DNA of 64,000 bases from Symbiodinium natans (lineage: Eukaryota > Sar > Dinophyceae > Suessiales > Symbiodiniaceae), in the NCBI GenBank assembly GCA_905221605.1, contig CAJNDS010002704.1, positions 186,001-250,000 of the forward strand, read 5' to 3'. Under the pieces are notes generated by a model. That model saw only the letters and a program-made list of their open reading frames with translations, was not told where the DNA came from and did not search any database. Position 1 is the first letter of the stretch; every line of letters starts with the position of its first letter. A program made the translations under genes and the position numbers. Shown piece after piece: positions 40,471-51,777 of this stretch.

Positions 40471-42040
40471 AGATCCGGCATGGCATGCGACAACAGGGCT
40501 CACACGCTTGGACCAACGCCTGGGCCAACAGGACCTGACGCGATGTGGTGCCCTTTGGTGCCCTTTGGAGCCTCATGCCTTTATTGTCATTCAGGGCCCC
40601 CTGGCCAGCTAATCAACCGCGAGTGGCCCCCTCCCCAGAACCCTCGCTATTGCTCTGAGCCAGGGATGCAGTGGGCGTTCCGGTGTTTTCGAGACCGGGA
40701 TAGAATGATGGAACCGTTGCACGATGTGCGCTCATCAATGCCTGCGTCCTGTTCAACACACTTGCACCCTCCTCTTAAACACGGGGTCGGCCTTCGGATT
40801 TTGCCCGAGAACTATGCTCTTTCAGGCCTCCGCAATTTCGAGAACGGTTTCCGTTCCCTTCGTGATGATTCGCTAATGAAGTTTCCTTGCCAACCTCAGA
40901 GTTTGCCCAAAACAACGGCAACAGTCAACGCCCATCCGGATCAAGCCTTTCAGAAGAGAGGTGGGCCATTGTTTCCGCCAGTCCGCTCAGCACGTTCCCT
41001 TCCCTTGTTGGCTCGTTGAGAACTTCCAAGCACACAAGCTGCAAAGTTCGAATGCCACAGCTGCATGCAGGGTCATCAAAACGAAGGCTTGACAGAAATA
41101 TATTATGAGGAACGATGTCGTCCCAGAAGCCGTCATCACGAATGTCCTTACAAGAACTACTAGACTCTCCCAACCCGACGGCACAAGTTGGGCTGGCACG
41201 GGGGACGGCCCTCCTGTGGATGTGTTATCTCGTGACTTTTCATGTTAAGTTGCCAATTGAATAGTCAGCACAAAAGTTTTCGACAAAGCCATGCCAAGGA
41301 AAGGGGACTCGGGCGTTGCCCAGCCTCGCGCAGGGCCGGGACCTGGCGCAGGGCCGGGACCTGCCTCGGTGAGCCCGCAAGGAGTCAGACTTAAAAAGGA
41401 AGATGTCACTGGTGGATGCAATGCTATGACTCTTCAAGCTAGCCGACTAAAAACCTAAACCCTTAACCCTAAACTGAGACTCTGGCTGGGCCGGAGGGGC
41501 CTCGAACAGGACCTCGACTTCCACAGAGCGCAGCCCAGGCCAAGCAGCTCACGTGCTCCCATGCGGCAAACATCTCAAATGCCCCAACGTGCCACAGTGC
41601 TTCGTCTAAACTTGATCTTCAAAAATACTGATAAGATCTGGTAAGCTCGGGCATCGAGCCGACGCCGACACCGGGCCTTTGTGAGTTCCACAAGCGTGTG
41701 CAAACGAGGAGCAGCAGCCCCAATCAGGCCGTTACCACAAAGAGACCCTAAGAAGCAGGCTTGGCATCGCTGCCTCAAAGAAGATTTTTTGCGGCTTTGT
41801 CTCTGCAATCTGCAATCATGCGGGGAAATGGGGGATTTTGAGAAGAAACGCTCCCCAAGCCAAGCCGCGGTAGGCTTTCCGCCGCTTAGGCGGAATGGGC
41901 TCGTAGAGCTTGGGGTTATTCCTGTCTGAAGACCAAAAACAGCTACGTATGGCTGCATAAACTCAGACTCTAGGAAAAACGGGTAGCCAAGAACACCAGA
42001 AGTATCAAGAAGGTAGCAACACTGCAGAATTAACAGGACA
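40471..42040. other. Stretch without an assigned gene
   Basis: A plus-strand open frame of 179 codons (40480-41019) and minus-strand frames at 40925-41173 (WDDIVPHNIFLSSLRFDD) and 41575-41958 are the only candidates. None has a recognisable domain. The minus one at 40925 has gene-like composition and could be an exon. Short telomere-like heptamers occur near 41450-41475. Confidence 0.3.
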
Positions 42041-42043
42041 TGT

Positions 42044-43490
42044 TCAGAGATCTTCAGATGCGTGAGGCCTCAGCTCCTCGTCCAGCGCTCGCAGCTGCGT
42101 GGTGAAGCCCTCGTTTGGGCATGCCTGCAATTGCGCTGAGATGTAGGGCACAGTTCGTATCACTTGCACGCTCGCCCGTAAGGAAATGCAAGTACGCCGC
42201 GGTACATAAACCCACAAACCAACAAACGTCCCAATTGCAGAACACAAAGGAAGACAATCTCTGCAAAGCAGCAGGCATAAAACTCAAAGTACATATTCTA
42301 CCGTTGTGAAACATGAAACGTTTTCGCGTTGCAGCAACATCATGACAACCGATTCAAACCAACACTATACAGAGTATACACTGTAAGATTGATCTGGGGT
42401 GGGCAGGTGCACCTGCAACCTGCAGAGACAAGACATGCCACAGGTGCAGGAGTCGTTCCTCAGAATATGTAGCCAAGATTAGCCCCAAATTCACGGAACA
42501 TGCTGACTGGAGGCTGCCACACCCGGCGCGAAAATCTGCTCGCCATGTGTGAGTTCTCCTATCGGCGGCCACACACTCGCCTTGCATGTCAAGGGCGCTT
42601 GTCATACAAGTAGCAATGCAGGATCGCCTCTTCATTTCGGATCCTTCCTCTTTCTTGGGGTGGGGTACCCCATGACGTGTCAAGCAGTTGCAAGGCCATT
42701 CATTGGCGGGCACTGGCACGCCGTGGGGGACGTATCCAGGGCTCCGGTGCGTCGAGTTCAAGTGTTTGTGCGGGCGACCGGCGCGGACCGTCTCCAGCCT
42801 GGCAAACCTGCTACGAACCTGTTGAGCCTTGAGCGGTTCGGCCGGAGAGCTTCTGGCGGAGGGTCCCTCTCAAAACAATCTATTTCGAGCTTTTTCTTGA
42901 CATGAGGTGCCTACACGTCCTACTCGATGCCCTACAGAACAGCGCCTGGGACCGGGCGTCCTTCGCGATGGCCATAGCCTCGTCGAAGGTCTTCCTGCCA
43001 GAACTGAACGAGCGTTCAGGGTTGGCAAAGGCGAGTGGCTGCCTTTTGAACATGGCGACCTGAACGGAATGAACGTAAACCAAGAAAACCGTGCTTTTTG
43101 CGCTCGCATCCATGAAGCGAGCTGAATCCATTTTGCCCCCTGGCGTTCTAGGCAGGCATCGTCTCATTCATGCAATCCATGAAATCCTGCACGAAGCTGC
43201 AGTGCAAGTAATCGGGCGAATGTGACACAAAATATGCATTGTCGATGCTACACATCTTCCGCACTTATCTGCACAGCACCTAACGTCGCCCACCTGCATG
43301 CTGTCTAATGTCTCTCGGCGCGTGCTGCTCTCAATGATCTGCTTGACAAAACACCTGCAACTCCCAAAGGCATGCGAGTGGAATTCCACTGCTCCATGCC
43401 TGTCGACCCAGTTGATGCCCAGGCCAAGATCGACAGTGACCTTACCATGATCCAGGGCAGAACGACCCCTCTTCTCCAGACTCATTTTGG
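42044..43490 (-). CDS. Putative exons of an unidentified minus-strand gene
   Basis: Three minus-strand segments have gene-like composition: 42044-42150 (VPYISAQLQACPNEGF, RALDEELRPHASEDL), 42930-43050 (PERSFSSGRKTFDEAMAIAK) and 43240-43485 (KVTVDLGLGINWVDRHGAV). No family is recognised and I could not connect them by clear splice sites. They may belong to one gene or to none. Confidence 0.25.
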
Positions 43491-43642
43491 ATCAATGCAC
43501 TAGGATTCAGGCTTGAATGCCGGCATCGCTGGGGGTCTGCCAATGTTGATGCGTGACGCACTCCACGAAGCAGACGGTGCGGCTACGACACCACAGACTT
43601 GCAGGCCGAAACGAGTCGAAGAGAGACTTTATTGTTGACTAT

Positions 43643-43720
43643 GGGGGGTTGACGATAGTAAGAGTGTCCTAGTTAATAGTAAGGACCCCAGTAAGGTACC
43701 CCTAAAATCGTACACCCCCC
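43643..43720. mobile_element. MITE-like inverted-repeat element, copy 3
   Basis: A 78-bp element with termini GGGGGGTTGACGAT and ATCGTACACCCCCC, near-perfect inverted repeats. Internal blocks AGTAAGGACC and AAGGTACCCC are shared with the other copies. Confidence 0.7.
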
Positions 43721-44293
43721 TTATTGATCATGCGCAAACTGGGTAACGGTTTGCCAGAGTCTCACCTCCATGAAGACGTGCTCATGGTGGACCCGGAAGG
43801 AGTTCGCGTACGGGATGTCCTTGCATGACGCGTCAGATTTCAAGTGTCCCTGATACCTCCAAAGCCCTGGCAGGGGCTGCAAAGTCTCATGCTGGACCAT
43901 GCTGGTCAGAGTCAGACATCGTTACAGCCTCTCTCCACACGGAGTCTGCATTGAGGACTCCGCAAGAGCTCGGGTCACCTTCTGCAGGATCACCTCCAAA
44001 GCACGCCAAAGGCGGTCGCAATCGTTCACACGCATCAAACTGGAGGATCCAATTGGCAGGAAAACCCACTCTCACAGTCACACCGTCTTTCTCTGCGTAG
44101 CCACCAATTGCTTGGGGGGTTTCAGGAAACCCCGACCCAGTACGGGTCTTATGGACTTATGTGAAACAAGACTCTTTGCCTAATTCCCCACGCAGGCTGA
44201 GTAACTGGAGGAGTGACGTTTGCCTCCACCGGCACAGAAAACGTTCCCACGGCAACTACATTCAAGACATCGCTCCTGCAGGTACTTGCTGAG

Positions 44294-44410
44294 GCAAAGG
44301 GAGGAATGTAGCAAGTGCCGCATGTGGCATTGGCACACGGGCCCTGCAATCGCAAAGGGAGGAATGTAGCAAGTACCACATGTGGCATTGGCACACGGGC
44401 CCTGCAATCG
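44294..44410. repeat. 58-bp direct tandem repeat, two units
   Basis: gcaaagggaggaatgtagca to ggccctgcaatc is repeated with period 58 and three changes (44294-44351, 44352-44410). It lies just downstream of the Mei2-like frame. Confidence 0.85.
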
Positions 44411-44509
44411 TGCTGAGATGCTACAGTTGCACCTGAAAAGTTTCAAGACCACACAGGCTCAAGGCATTCCGACGACATCGCCTGCTCTTCGGCCCCATAC
44501 CCACGGCAT

Positions 44510-45160
44510 TCATGTCACTGATCCCTCCAAGCTTCCGAAGCTCGTTGGTCTACCCGATTCTGCGGAGGCTGGCGCAGGATCTATCCCGGCTGCTACGGCT
44601 TGCAAGGATACCCCCGGCCCCTCTGCATCCTCTGTGAAACGAACAGTGTCCACAAGGTTGTCCTGGTTCCTGTGGTTCCGAGTGAGACGCAGGATGCGGT
44701 GCTTCTCTCTGAGCTCTGGTGTCAAGTGGTTGTGGCATGCCGTTTGCAGAGACACTCGCTGCCCCTTGTGGAACACTTGAGGCACACGCCTTCGCGAGTC
44801 GGACTCGACCGCGCTGGCATGGAACTCTGCTAGATTCTCGGCGAAGCCCTGGTGCTGCGCCGACCCCACCTCTGTGACCACGATGCCTCGTGCACCCGCC
44901 AATATGTTCAAGATCTGATAAGATGCTGAACACGCCTCAGGGCTTGTGAAGTTGATGATGGCTAAATTTGATGCCGGCATGTACACGAAGTCGTACGGCT
45001 TCTGCTGCCACGCTGGTCCACAGTAATGATGCATGTGCTGCAGCAGAGACTGACATGTAAGGCGCTTGGACGTACGAAGTGCAAGGGTCGTCGTTAAAGG
45101 GGACGGTGCTGGCATTGCTTGGAGCTCCCACAAAAAAATTTGAGCTCGAAACCACAACAT
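44510..45160 (-). CDS. Mei2-like RNA recognition motif protein (partial or single-exon)
   Basis: A 216-residue frame. Residues about 24-90 read TTTLALRTSKRLTCQSLLQH, then KPYDFVYMPASNLAIINFTS. This is the Mei2-type RRM, in which TTLMLRN-like beta 1 is followed by YDF-x-Y-x-P and a INF-type RNP1. The end VTEVGSAQHQGFAENLAEF matches the QG-x-x-x-x-x-x-x-F tail of that RRM. The usual insert between the two RNPs is short, so the fold may be atypical. Mei2-like RRMs are greatly expanded in dinoflagellates; partners and RNA targets are unknown. The first exon or exons may lie upstream, because the frame opens near a splice-like AG and I see no clear start. Confidence 0.6.
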   Translation of the reverse strand: MLWFRAQIFLWELQAMPAPSPLTTTLALRTSKRLTCQSLLQHMHHYCGPAWQQKPYDFVYMPASNLAIINFTSPEACSASYQILNILAGARGIVVTEVGSAQHQGFAENLAEFHASAVESDSRRRVPQVFHKGQRVSLQTACHNHLTPELREKHRILRLTRNHRNQDNLVDTVRFTEDAEGPGVSLQAVAAGIDPAPASAESGRPTSFGSLEGSVT

Positions 45161-45476
45161 GAAGGAAGGCTAAAGCTGATGGGCACACTAAGGCAGGTCC
45201 CGCAGATTACAGATGTGCGTTTGTGATGGCGGATGCAGCCCACCTTCGACCCCTCCGTGGGACAGAGGAAGTAAACCAACGACCTGCAAGGTGCAACGTT
45301 GGGCGGCAAACACGGCCGCAGAATCGAAGACTACCGAAGATGGGCCCAACGGCAACAGATGTCCTGAGCAGCCCGCACTCGGGTCTTCTCCGGTGCCATT
45401 GGCTGGGGCCTTGACGGGAAAGGCACGACAATGTTCTCTGGAATTGCGTGACAACAAGGTTTACCCTGGAAATGGA

Positions 45477-45526
45477 GTGATTTGACTTGAACTGGATTAT
45501 TTCAATTCTATTTCAGGTCAAATCAC
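45477..45526. repeat. 50-bp AT-rich inverted repeat
   Basis: GTGATTTGACTTGAA at the left and TTTCAGGTCAAATCAC at the right are near-perfect inverted repeats around a 20-base centre, forming a strong hairpin. Confidence 0.7.
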
Positions 45527-46950
45527 GATGAAGTCTAAGGTTTATCTTTTTTACTAAAACCAATTAAGGTTTATATTCGACCTTGGCTTAGATTGGTGTA
45601 GACTTCTCCCACACCGGGGCTGCAGCTTCAGTGGCTGGACAAAGTGCATGCACTTCACCAATCCTCCTGCCAAAGGCTCCCAGTCTCGCTCGACCTGCCA
45701 TGCGCAGCATGCCTGCCTCGATCCGACGTTAGACTTCCGGTATCTTCCCGTGAAACTAAATTGAAAGCGAGCATATCACAGCGCTACGTGGGCGACCGTG
45801 CTGGAAAAAGGCTAATTCGTGTGAAGGTGTGACCCGCCGTCGCAACAGCCGGACCAACAGCCCGGAGCTACAATCTCCTATAGGCTTTTGAAACCAACTA
45901 CACGATGCTTCTGCAAAGGAGCGGAGCAACCTCAGGTCAAGCCTTTCAAAACACAGCTGGAGACACCATACTCTGGGCACCCATTCTGGCATGGAGCCTT
46001 CCATGATGCGAGGGAAGAGGGCGTTGCCACATCATGTTGCCACATCGTGTCCCAGACAACCTGGCCTTGAGATCGGGTTGTCCGGGCCGTTGGTGCTGAA
46101 CATTTGTCGCACCTGGCGTAAAAGCCACCCAAGCTAGCTTTCTTCGCACTGGGCACTGGGCTACAAAGCCTTTGCAATGGTGGTCCCATCTGGTAGCGAC
46201 GTTGAAAAGACTGATCGAGTCGGACAAGGTGGTGAGCCTGGATAAGAAACGGATTCAGGTCGCAGCCTGCAAGGGCTCTGCCGCACTGCCTTTGGTTATT
46301 TTCAGCTCTTCCAGCAGCACATCCATTCCCGGCAGTGGTGTGGAAACACCTGACGAGAAAGCTGGCATTTGCAGCCAGCATCTGTGCACTTTGTCTCTGA
46401 GTGAGGAACACAGGACATCACCGGACCTTGCGACGACTGCTGCCACAGCTGCTGAAGGACCTGCGCCGGCCTCATCTGTTTGCCGATTTTTAAGCTTACT
46501 CATGCCGGCCGGGCGCGTCAGCTCCAATCGCAGCTCACGCAGAAGACTCAGAACATGTGCCTGGTTCGAGCAGCACTAAGCACCGCACCCAGCAGCACCG
46601 AACCTCAACAAGGGCACATCTGACAGAGCATCAATGCCACCTTTGTCTTCACTTCGCCTGTCTTGTGCATCGAGCTGGCAAGCGTGTGCCCAAAACTCGT
46701 TACGACTCAATCACTACTTACTGCACGCGGACACACTTGTGGCAGCAAGTAACACCATTGTTGGCAGGGCCCAGCCTGCCTGTCGTCATTCGACCAAGCC
46801 CTGCTTCAAGAACTCCAGTTGAAAAGAAGCACACATGGGTGCAACGGCTCATCATCCGCAGCGGCTCCGCTGCACCATCCCTTGAACCGGGGCGGGCGGG
46901 CGGGACTTTGATAAACTATCGGCTGCAGTGATCGGCAGCCGGCAGATCAA
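45527..46950. other. Stretch without an assigned gene
   Basis: A minus-strand frame at 46255-46527 (LLEELKITKGSAAEPLQ) may be an exon. Nothing else is supported. Confidence 0.3.
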
Positions 46951-47076
46951 ACAAGGAAGTCAAAGCAACATGCTGACACTTCGCATGACATGTAGTAGTG
47001 ATCGTACCACACACGAGGCGTGAACTGCACGCGGACACACTTTTGGCAGCAAGTGGCACCATTGTTGGCAGGGCCC
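46721..47076. repeat. 52-bp direct repeat flanking 250 bp
   Basis: ctgcacgcggacacactt...ggcagggccca occurs at 46721-46772 and again at 47025-47076 with about four changes. The second copy lies inside the gag-like pseudogene, the first just beyond its 3' end. Confidence 0.85.
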
Positions 47077-48058
47077 ACTGCCCACGCTTCTGCGCCGCCG
47101 GCAGTCATGTTGAACGCTTCCACAACGTGCACAGTAGTGCTTGTAAGGGCAGTCCCGATCGGAGCGTTTCCCGTCCATCCACTTGAAACACTCACCCAAC
47201 CGTGGTTTTGTGGCCTTGACGGGACTCGCAGCAGGACGGCGCCGCTTGGTTGGCGACGGCGGGACATCCTCCGCCGCGGGGGACAATGGTGAGCAGATGT
47301 CGCAAGAGATCACTATCCACAGTAACTGACGAAAGGGTATCATCCAGTGTCGCTCCGGCGTAGCATAGGCTGTACATCTCTTGCAGCGCAGCCTCTCCTC
47401 TGCTTCAGCAACGGCTGGTGCACGGAAGCGCTCTCTAACATCAGCCGTGTAGTACTCCAGGAAGCGCGCGATATACAGCGCCCAGCTACCAAGGGGAAAC
47501 GCATCGACCATTGCAAAAGCATGTGCACGCACCTGCAGCAGGCCCTGCACCCGGCACGGCGACGGCGATAGTTCTTGGTCCCACTGTTCTGTCTGCGCAC
47601 CTGCTAGCCATGGTAAGATACTCCGAAAGGACATCCCTGGGACCATCACTCTTGCGGCTTCGCACTGCAGTGGCTGCTTTGTCACTCAATATCTTGTTCC
47701 TTCCAGGAGAACCATTCCAGGTCTTCGCCGCTGCTTGCCCTGAGACAATGTGGAGCAGCGACATGGTGGGAAGGCTGGCCGGCGTGATATAGGTGCCTGG
47801 ATACTTCTTCTCCAGCTCGCGCCCCATGCGATCGCGATCCTCGGCAGTGGGCTTGGTGGATGGCACCATCGCCCCGGCCGGCGCTGGTAAGGTCAGCGCC
47901 AAACTTGTCTGACTGGGTTCCGGCCCACACTGAGCGTGGCAGCGTGTCCAAATACCACGCAACACACCAACAATCGGATGGAAACTCCAACTCTCCGCTG
48001 TGACTCCATGTATGGCGCCGCTGTTGATAACAAACTCCTTCGCGAAGCCATCGAACAC
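46960..48058 (-). pseudogene. Gag-like gene with a Cys/His finger, broken by frameshifts
   Basis: Minus strand, in order: RDRMGRELEKKYPGTYITPA and SLPTMSLLHIVSG (frame 48058-47640), VRAHAFAMVDAFPLGSWALY and RFLEYYTADVRERFRAP (frame 47640-47390), then SLCYAGATLDDTLSSVTVD (third frame), then back to GECFKWMDGK, DCPYKHYCARCG (near 47150). The last part is a C...C...H...C finger like those of gag proteins. I recall this arrangement as a repeated dinoflagellate protein preceding retroelement ORFs, but cannot name a family. At least three frameshifts make this copy a pseudogene. Confidence 0.5.
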
Positions 48059-48498
48059 GACTGCTGAGGGAAAGTTGAAGTGTCCTGTGTTTGGTATCCT
48101 GCTGTGGCAACGCTTGAACCACCTCTGGTTGCAGCCTTTCTTCCTTTAACATCGTTGTCCAGCTCTCACTGGCCATTGTACAAGGCAAGTGAAAAAGGAG
48201 CAATCGCAATCAAGATGACACCACACTAGAGACACTGAGAGCTCACGCGAGCAACTCAGGCAATGCACTCCGCATCACACGGCACACAATAAGCATACGC
48301 GTCAGAATCGTACCATCTGTCATTTTACTGTATCACTCTCTTGTTCATCCTTATACTCTTACCTTCCGATGGTACTTTTGCATTACTCTTACGATCACTT
48401 CTGCAGCCGGGAAGCTGGAGCCTTAGCCGGCCGGGCGGCTTGGAAAGCTCGAGCTCGGCCTGAAAAGTTGGGGCAGAGGGCGACAGAGATGAAAGACA

Positions 48499-48546
48499 TT
48501 TAGGGTTTAGGGTTTAGGATTTAGGGCATAAGGTTTGGGGTTTCGG
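48499..48546 (+). repeat. Short interstitial TTTAGGG tract
   Basis: Two to three perfect TTTAGGG units followed by decayed ones (tttaggattt, aggtttggggtttcggg). Confidence 0.85.
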
Positions 48547-50370
48547 GATGTTTAAGAGTGTCTGTAGCCATCAACACAGACGCTGCGGCCTCGAAGAGGT
48601 GGTTGCTCTGCCGCGCCCTCGGGCGACTGCAACGCACCGGCTTGCCCCCTCGATCGCTCGGCCTCTCTCACAAGCGGAAAGGCCCCAAGGGGCCCCCGCG
48701 GCTTCGAGGACTGGCTCGGTGTGGCACTCGGGTCGAAGACCGAGACGCCTCAACATGCTTAAGCTGCTTTTCTGCGTCCACGTTCTCCCGATGATTCTAC
48801 AGAACTATTGTGTATCCCAGCGCTACCTTTTCCCTAAGGCGTCCCCTGAGTACTACAAGCAAAGACTCTTGTATGCCAGCCATTGCATGCCCTTGCATCA
48901 CTCAGCCACGAGCGCTGCACATCGCTCCAGGGCATCAGCTCTGTGGCCCTCTCCCCCTGCATTAGATGGACTTGGGCACTTCGAAGGCTAGGGAGAACGT
49001 TGAGCACACGCTTGCACCATACTTGCAGCTCGGCTCAGTTCTCGCAACGGCTACTTCTTGTAAACACTGAGCGAAGGACAAAGAAGCTCTGACTGGACGC
49101 CTGATTCTGCAGAGTGAAGCCAGCATCCTCAATCGAACTCACTCTTGGGACTGGTTGGCAACTGTCTTTTCAGGGAAGAAACGAGCAACCCACAAAACAT
49201 CTTACAAAAGATGCAGGGAGGACAAGGAACGCTCAGCAGCATCCGCCGCGGCCGCCAGGCTCCTCCGCCCTCTGCTGCGATGCAGGCGACGACCTTTTGT
49301 CGACAAGGACAGGGCGGCAACATTAGCATGCAAACCTTCATGAATTTCGGGAACGCGCACTCATGATTGAAGCAGGCCTCGCAAACGGCGTTGCCGCCAC
49401 TGGCTGAGTTGGCAGCCAAAGATCCCTGGCAGAATGTCAGCAAATTGGAAACCTATGAAAGCCCCACCGCTCGTTGGGTTCAGCGCAGGCTGAAGCGATG
49501 CATCTGCTTTGATGGAACCAACACTGCAACCATCCCAGAAGAAACAAGAACTGCTGGGAAGTGTAACCGGGCTAGAAAGACATGTAACAGAAGCGATGTC
49601 GGACGTAGCAGGAACCGTGCTGCAGAGCCAGCATGCACGATCAAACGGTGCGACTGGAGCCTGTAGAGGTCACTACGGTCACTACAGTACTGAACTCTGT
49701 GCAATGCTGATTACCTTTATTCGGAAGGTCTAAAGTGGCGCGCACTTCTTAGAATGCTTTGTACGATTCGTTTGGCCTCCAGGAGATCCTCCAAATCCGC
49801 CAAGCCGGTTCGCACGTGCAGCAGCCGCGCCTGTGTTTAGCTCGAGGGGCCCAGAGAAGCACCCCACGAGCATCACACGGGCACAAGATGCCCAAAAAGC
49901 TGAAGCCGTGGGCTTCACAAAAAAGGGCTGTGAGGCTAACGTCTGCCTCTGACACGCAGGACGAGGAGAGTGCGGTGCGAAGGGCCGGCCTGGCAAAGAG
50001 ACTTTAAAGAGATCCTGTTGGGAGCGGGGGATGGGAGAGCTTGAGCTGCCCGTGGCTTTATCTGAACTTGGTATTTTCAGCATCTTTCAAGCCTGTCCCA
50101 AGACAAGCGAGTCTGATTTGCAGCAGCTGCTGGTACTGCCGCTGCAAGCTTCGGACCTGCTGCGCCCGATGCCAGCATGCATCTAAGATGTCTCAGACCG
50201 GTAGGGCCGGTAGGGCCCATCTCTCTATGCTTTATGGGCAGATATTAAACATCTGAGGCCGTGAAGCAAACGTGCTGAAAACCAACTCTGAACTCCGGCG
50301 ACCGCAACCTTCCCTGCCTGTCGTAAAGCTCGGGTGGCTGCTCTGGAGGCCTTTGCTCTGCGGACTTGGA
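48547..50370. other. Stretch without an assigned gene
   Basis: A plus-strand segment near 49540-49660 has coiled-coil-like composition (QKKQELLGSVTGLERHVTEA), and other frames are ambiguous. No domain was recognised. Confidence 0.3.
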
Positions 50371-50442
50371 GGGTTTAGGGTTTAGGGTTTAGGGTTTAGG
50401 GTTTAGGGTTTAGAGTTTAGGGTTCAGGGTTCAGGGTTTAGG
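50371..50442 (+). repeat. Interstitial TTTAGGG tract
   Basis: About six perfect TTTAGGG units, then variants (tttagag, ttcaggg). Confidence 0.9.
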
Positions 50443-50464
50443 GGTAGTCATGAAACATCACGAG

Positions 50465-51060
50465 TCATGGGCAGAGTCTGCTCTCGACATTATTCGGTAG
50501 CCGGTCCTCTGCACTGTCTGGTGCATCTGCCGAGCACAGGGGCGTCTCACCTGTCACCGCAAAGAACCGTGACCTCAGACTTAGTTCAGCTGCGTCAAAG
50601 ATATTGGCCTTCAGGCACTTGTCTGCCAGAAAGGCGAAAGCAGAAATGTTTGACCTGGGAGCGATGCTGGTTTCGGATGACTGACTCGAATTGTTCATTG
50701 TCGCTTGTCTAACTGCAGTGTCTTGGGTACCTGAGGCAAGCACACACTTCGCCATTGGACTTAAAACATCTCAAAATCGCAGGTCGCTGCGGTGCATTGT
50801 ACTTGTGTTGATTGTGCGATGCAAGTGATTTGGGGCATCATGGCAGTAAAGAAAGGTCTACAGTGTTCTGGCGATCTGCCTGCTCCACGTTGCAGATAAC
50901 TCTCTACAGGGGTAGCGCTGCTGCGGCAAGATGTGGGAAGCCTCCAACCTTTTTGCGCAAGCAGATTTGCCCAAGCAAAGCCATCGACAGGGAGGTGTGC
51001 CAGGGCGTCCTGTAGTACTTCATCATGTAAGCCATCGCCATGGACCTTACTTCCAAACAT
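50465..51060 (-). CDS. Putative exons of an unidentified gene
   Basis: Two minus-strand frames have gene-like composition: 50465-50755 (SNISAFAFLADKCLKANIFD, ending RLCP with a stop) and 50930-51060 (GDGLHDEVLQDALAHLPVDG). They lie directly downstream of the phosphatase exons and could be its C-terminal exons or a separate gene. No domain recognised. Confidence 0.25.
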
Positions 51061-51298
51061 TTCCCAAGTCCCCTTGATTTCTTTTTCTCGGGTTTAGGAC
51101 CATCTCCTTTGATCCGCTCCCAATCTCCGGTTTGGGGGTTGAAGGTCCCACGCTCACCTACAAACGCTCATGTGTTTGTTAGCTGCCTATCCCCAGCTTC
51201 TTCTGTCTGAACCTGCAAAGAGCACATTCCCATCTAATCATGGGACACTCAATCTCTCCTCCGGGCCGTTGCTCCTGGATGTTCTTGGGTCGGTGCAC

Positions 51299-51777
51299 AC
51301 TGCGTGAGACCCCCTGCTGGCAGTGAATTAGGACAGAGCCGTCCTCGTGCAATGACGTGTAACGAAGCACATACTTGCCTGCGCCAGCCCGTACCTTTGA
51401 GAACAGCTCGTGTCCTCGCGAATCCGGGCCTTCTCTAAGAAGTTCCAGCTTGCCTCGCCACGTCACGTCGGCTGCAGGGGTGTAAGCTCAAGCCTTCTTC
51501 CGTTTGCTAGGCCTCAAATCGAGACTGCAAGGTCTCCGTGGCATTGTCGCCCATTGAGACACGGCAGTACTCGAACTTTGGGTCCTGCAAGGAATGGGAT
51601 GGGTTCCACTCATGCTCCCAGCAAGGTATCAAACACATGGAGTCTAGGCGGATATCTTTCACAGGCACAAAAGAGCGAGACTAGATGCGCCATGTTCAAA
51701 CTGATGCTGAGTTCGCCTTCTCATAGACGTTTGCCACTCCGCCATCTGAACGCGGCGGGGTGCAGTTCAGGACATAC
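51299..51777 (-). CDS. Dual-specificity protein phosphatase, three exons (partial)
   Basis: Exon a (51777-51717) encodes RYVLNCTPPRSDGGVANVYEK. Exon b (51584-51513) encodes DPKFEYCRVSMGDNATETLQ plus SRFE. Joined in phase they give the family run VYEKDPKFEYCRVSMGDN. Exon c (ending 51299) encodes LHEDGSVLIHCQQGVSRS with the active site HC-x5-R (His-Cys-Gln-Gln-Gly-Val-Ser-Arg, His/Cys codons at 51320-51325). The acid Asp of MGDN fits the general acid of the family. The introns after exons a and b appear to start with GC instead of GT; the left end of the intron before exon c is uncertain. The enzyme removes phosphate from Tyr and Ser/Thr of proteins such as MAP kinases. N- and C-terminal exons were not found. 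Confidence 0.72.
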
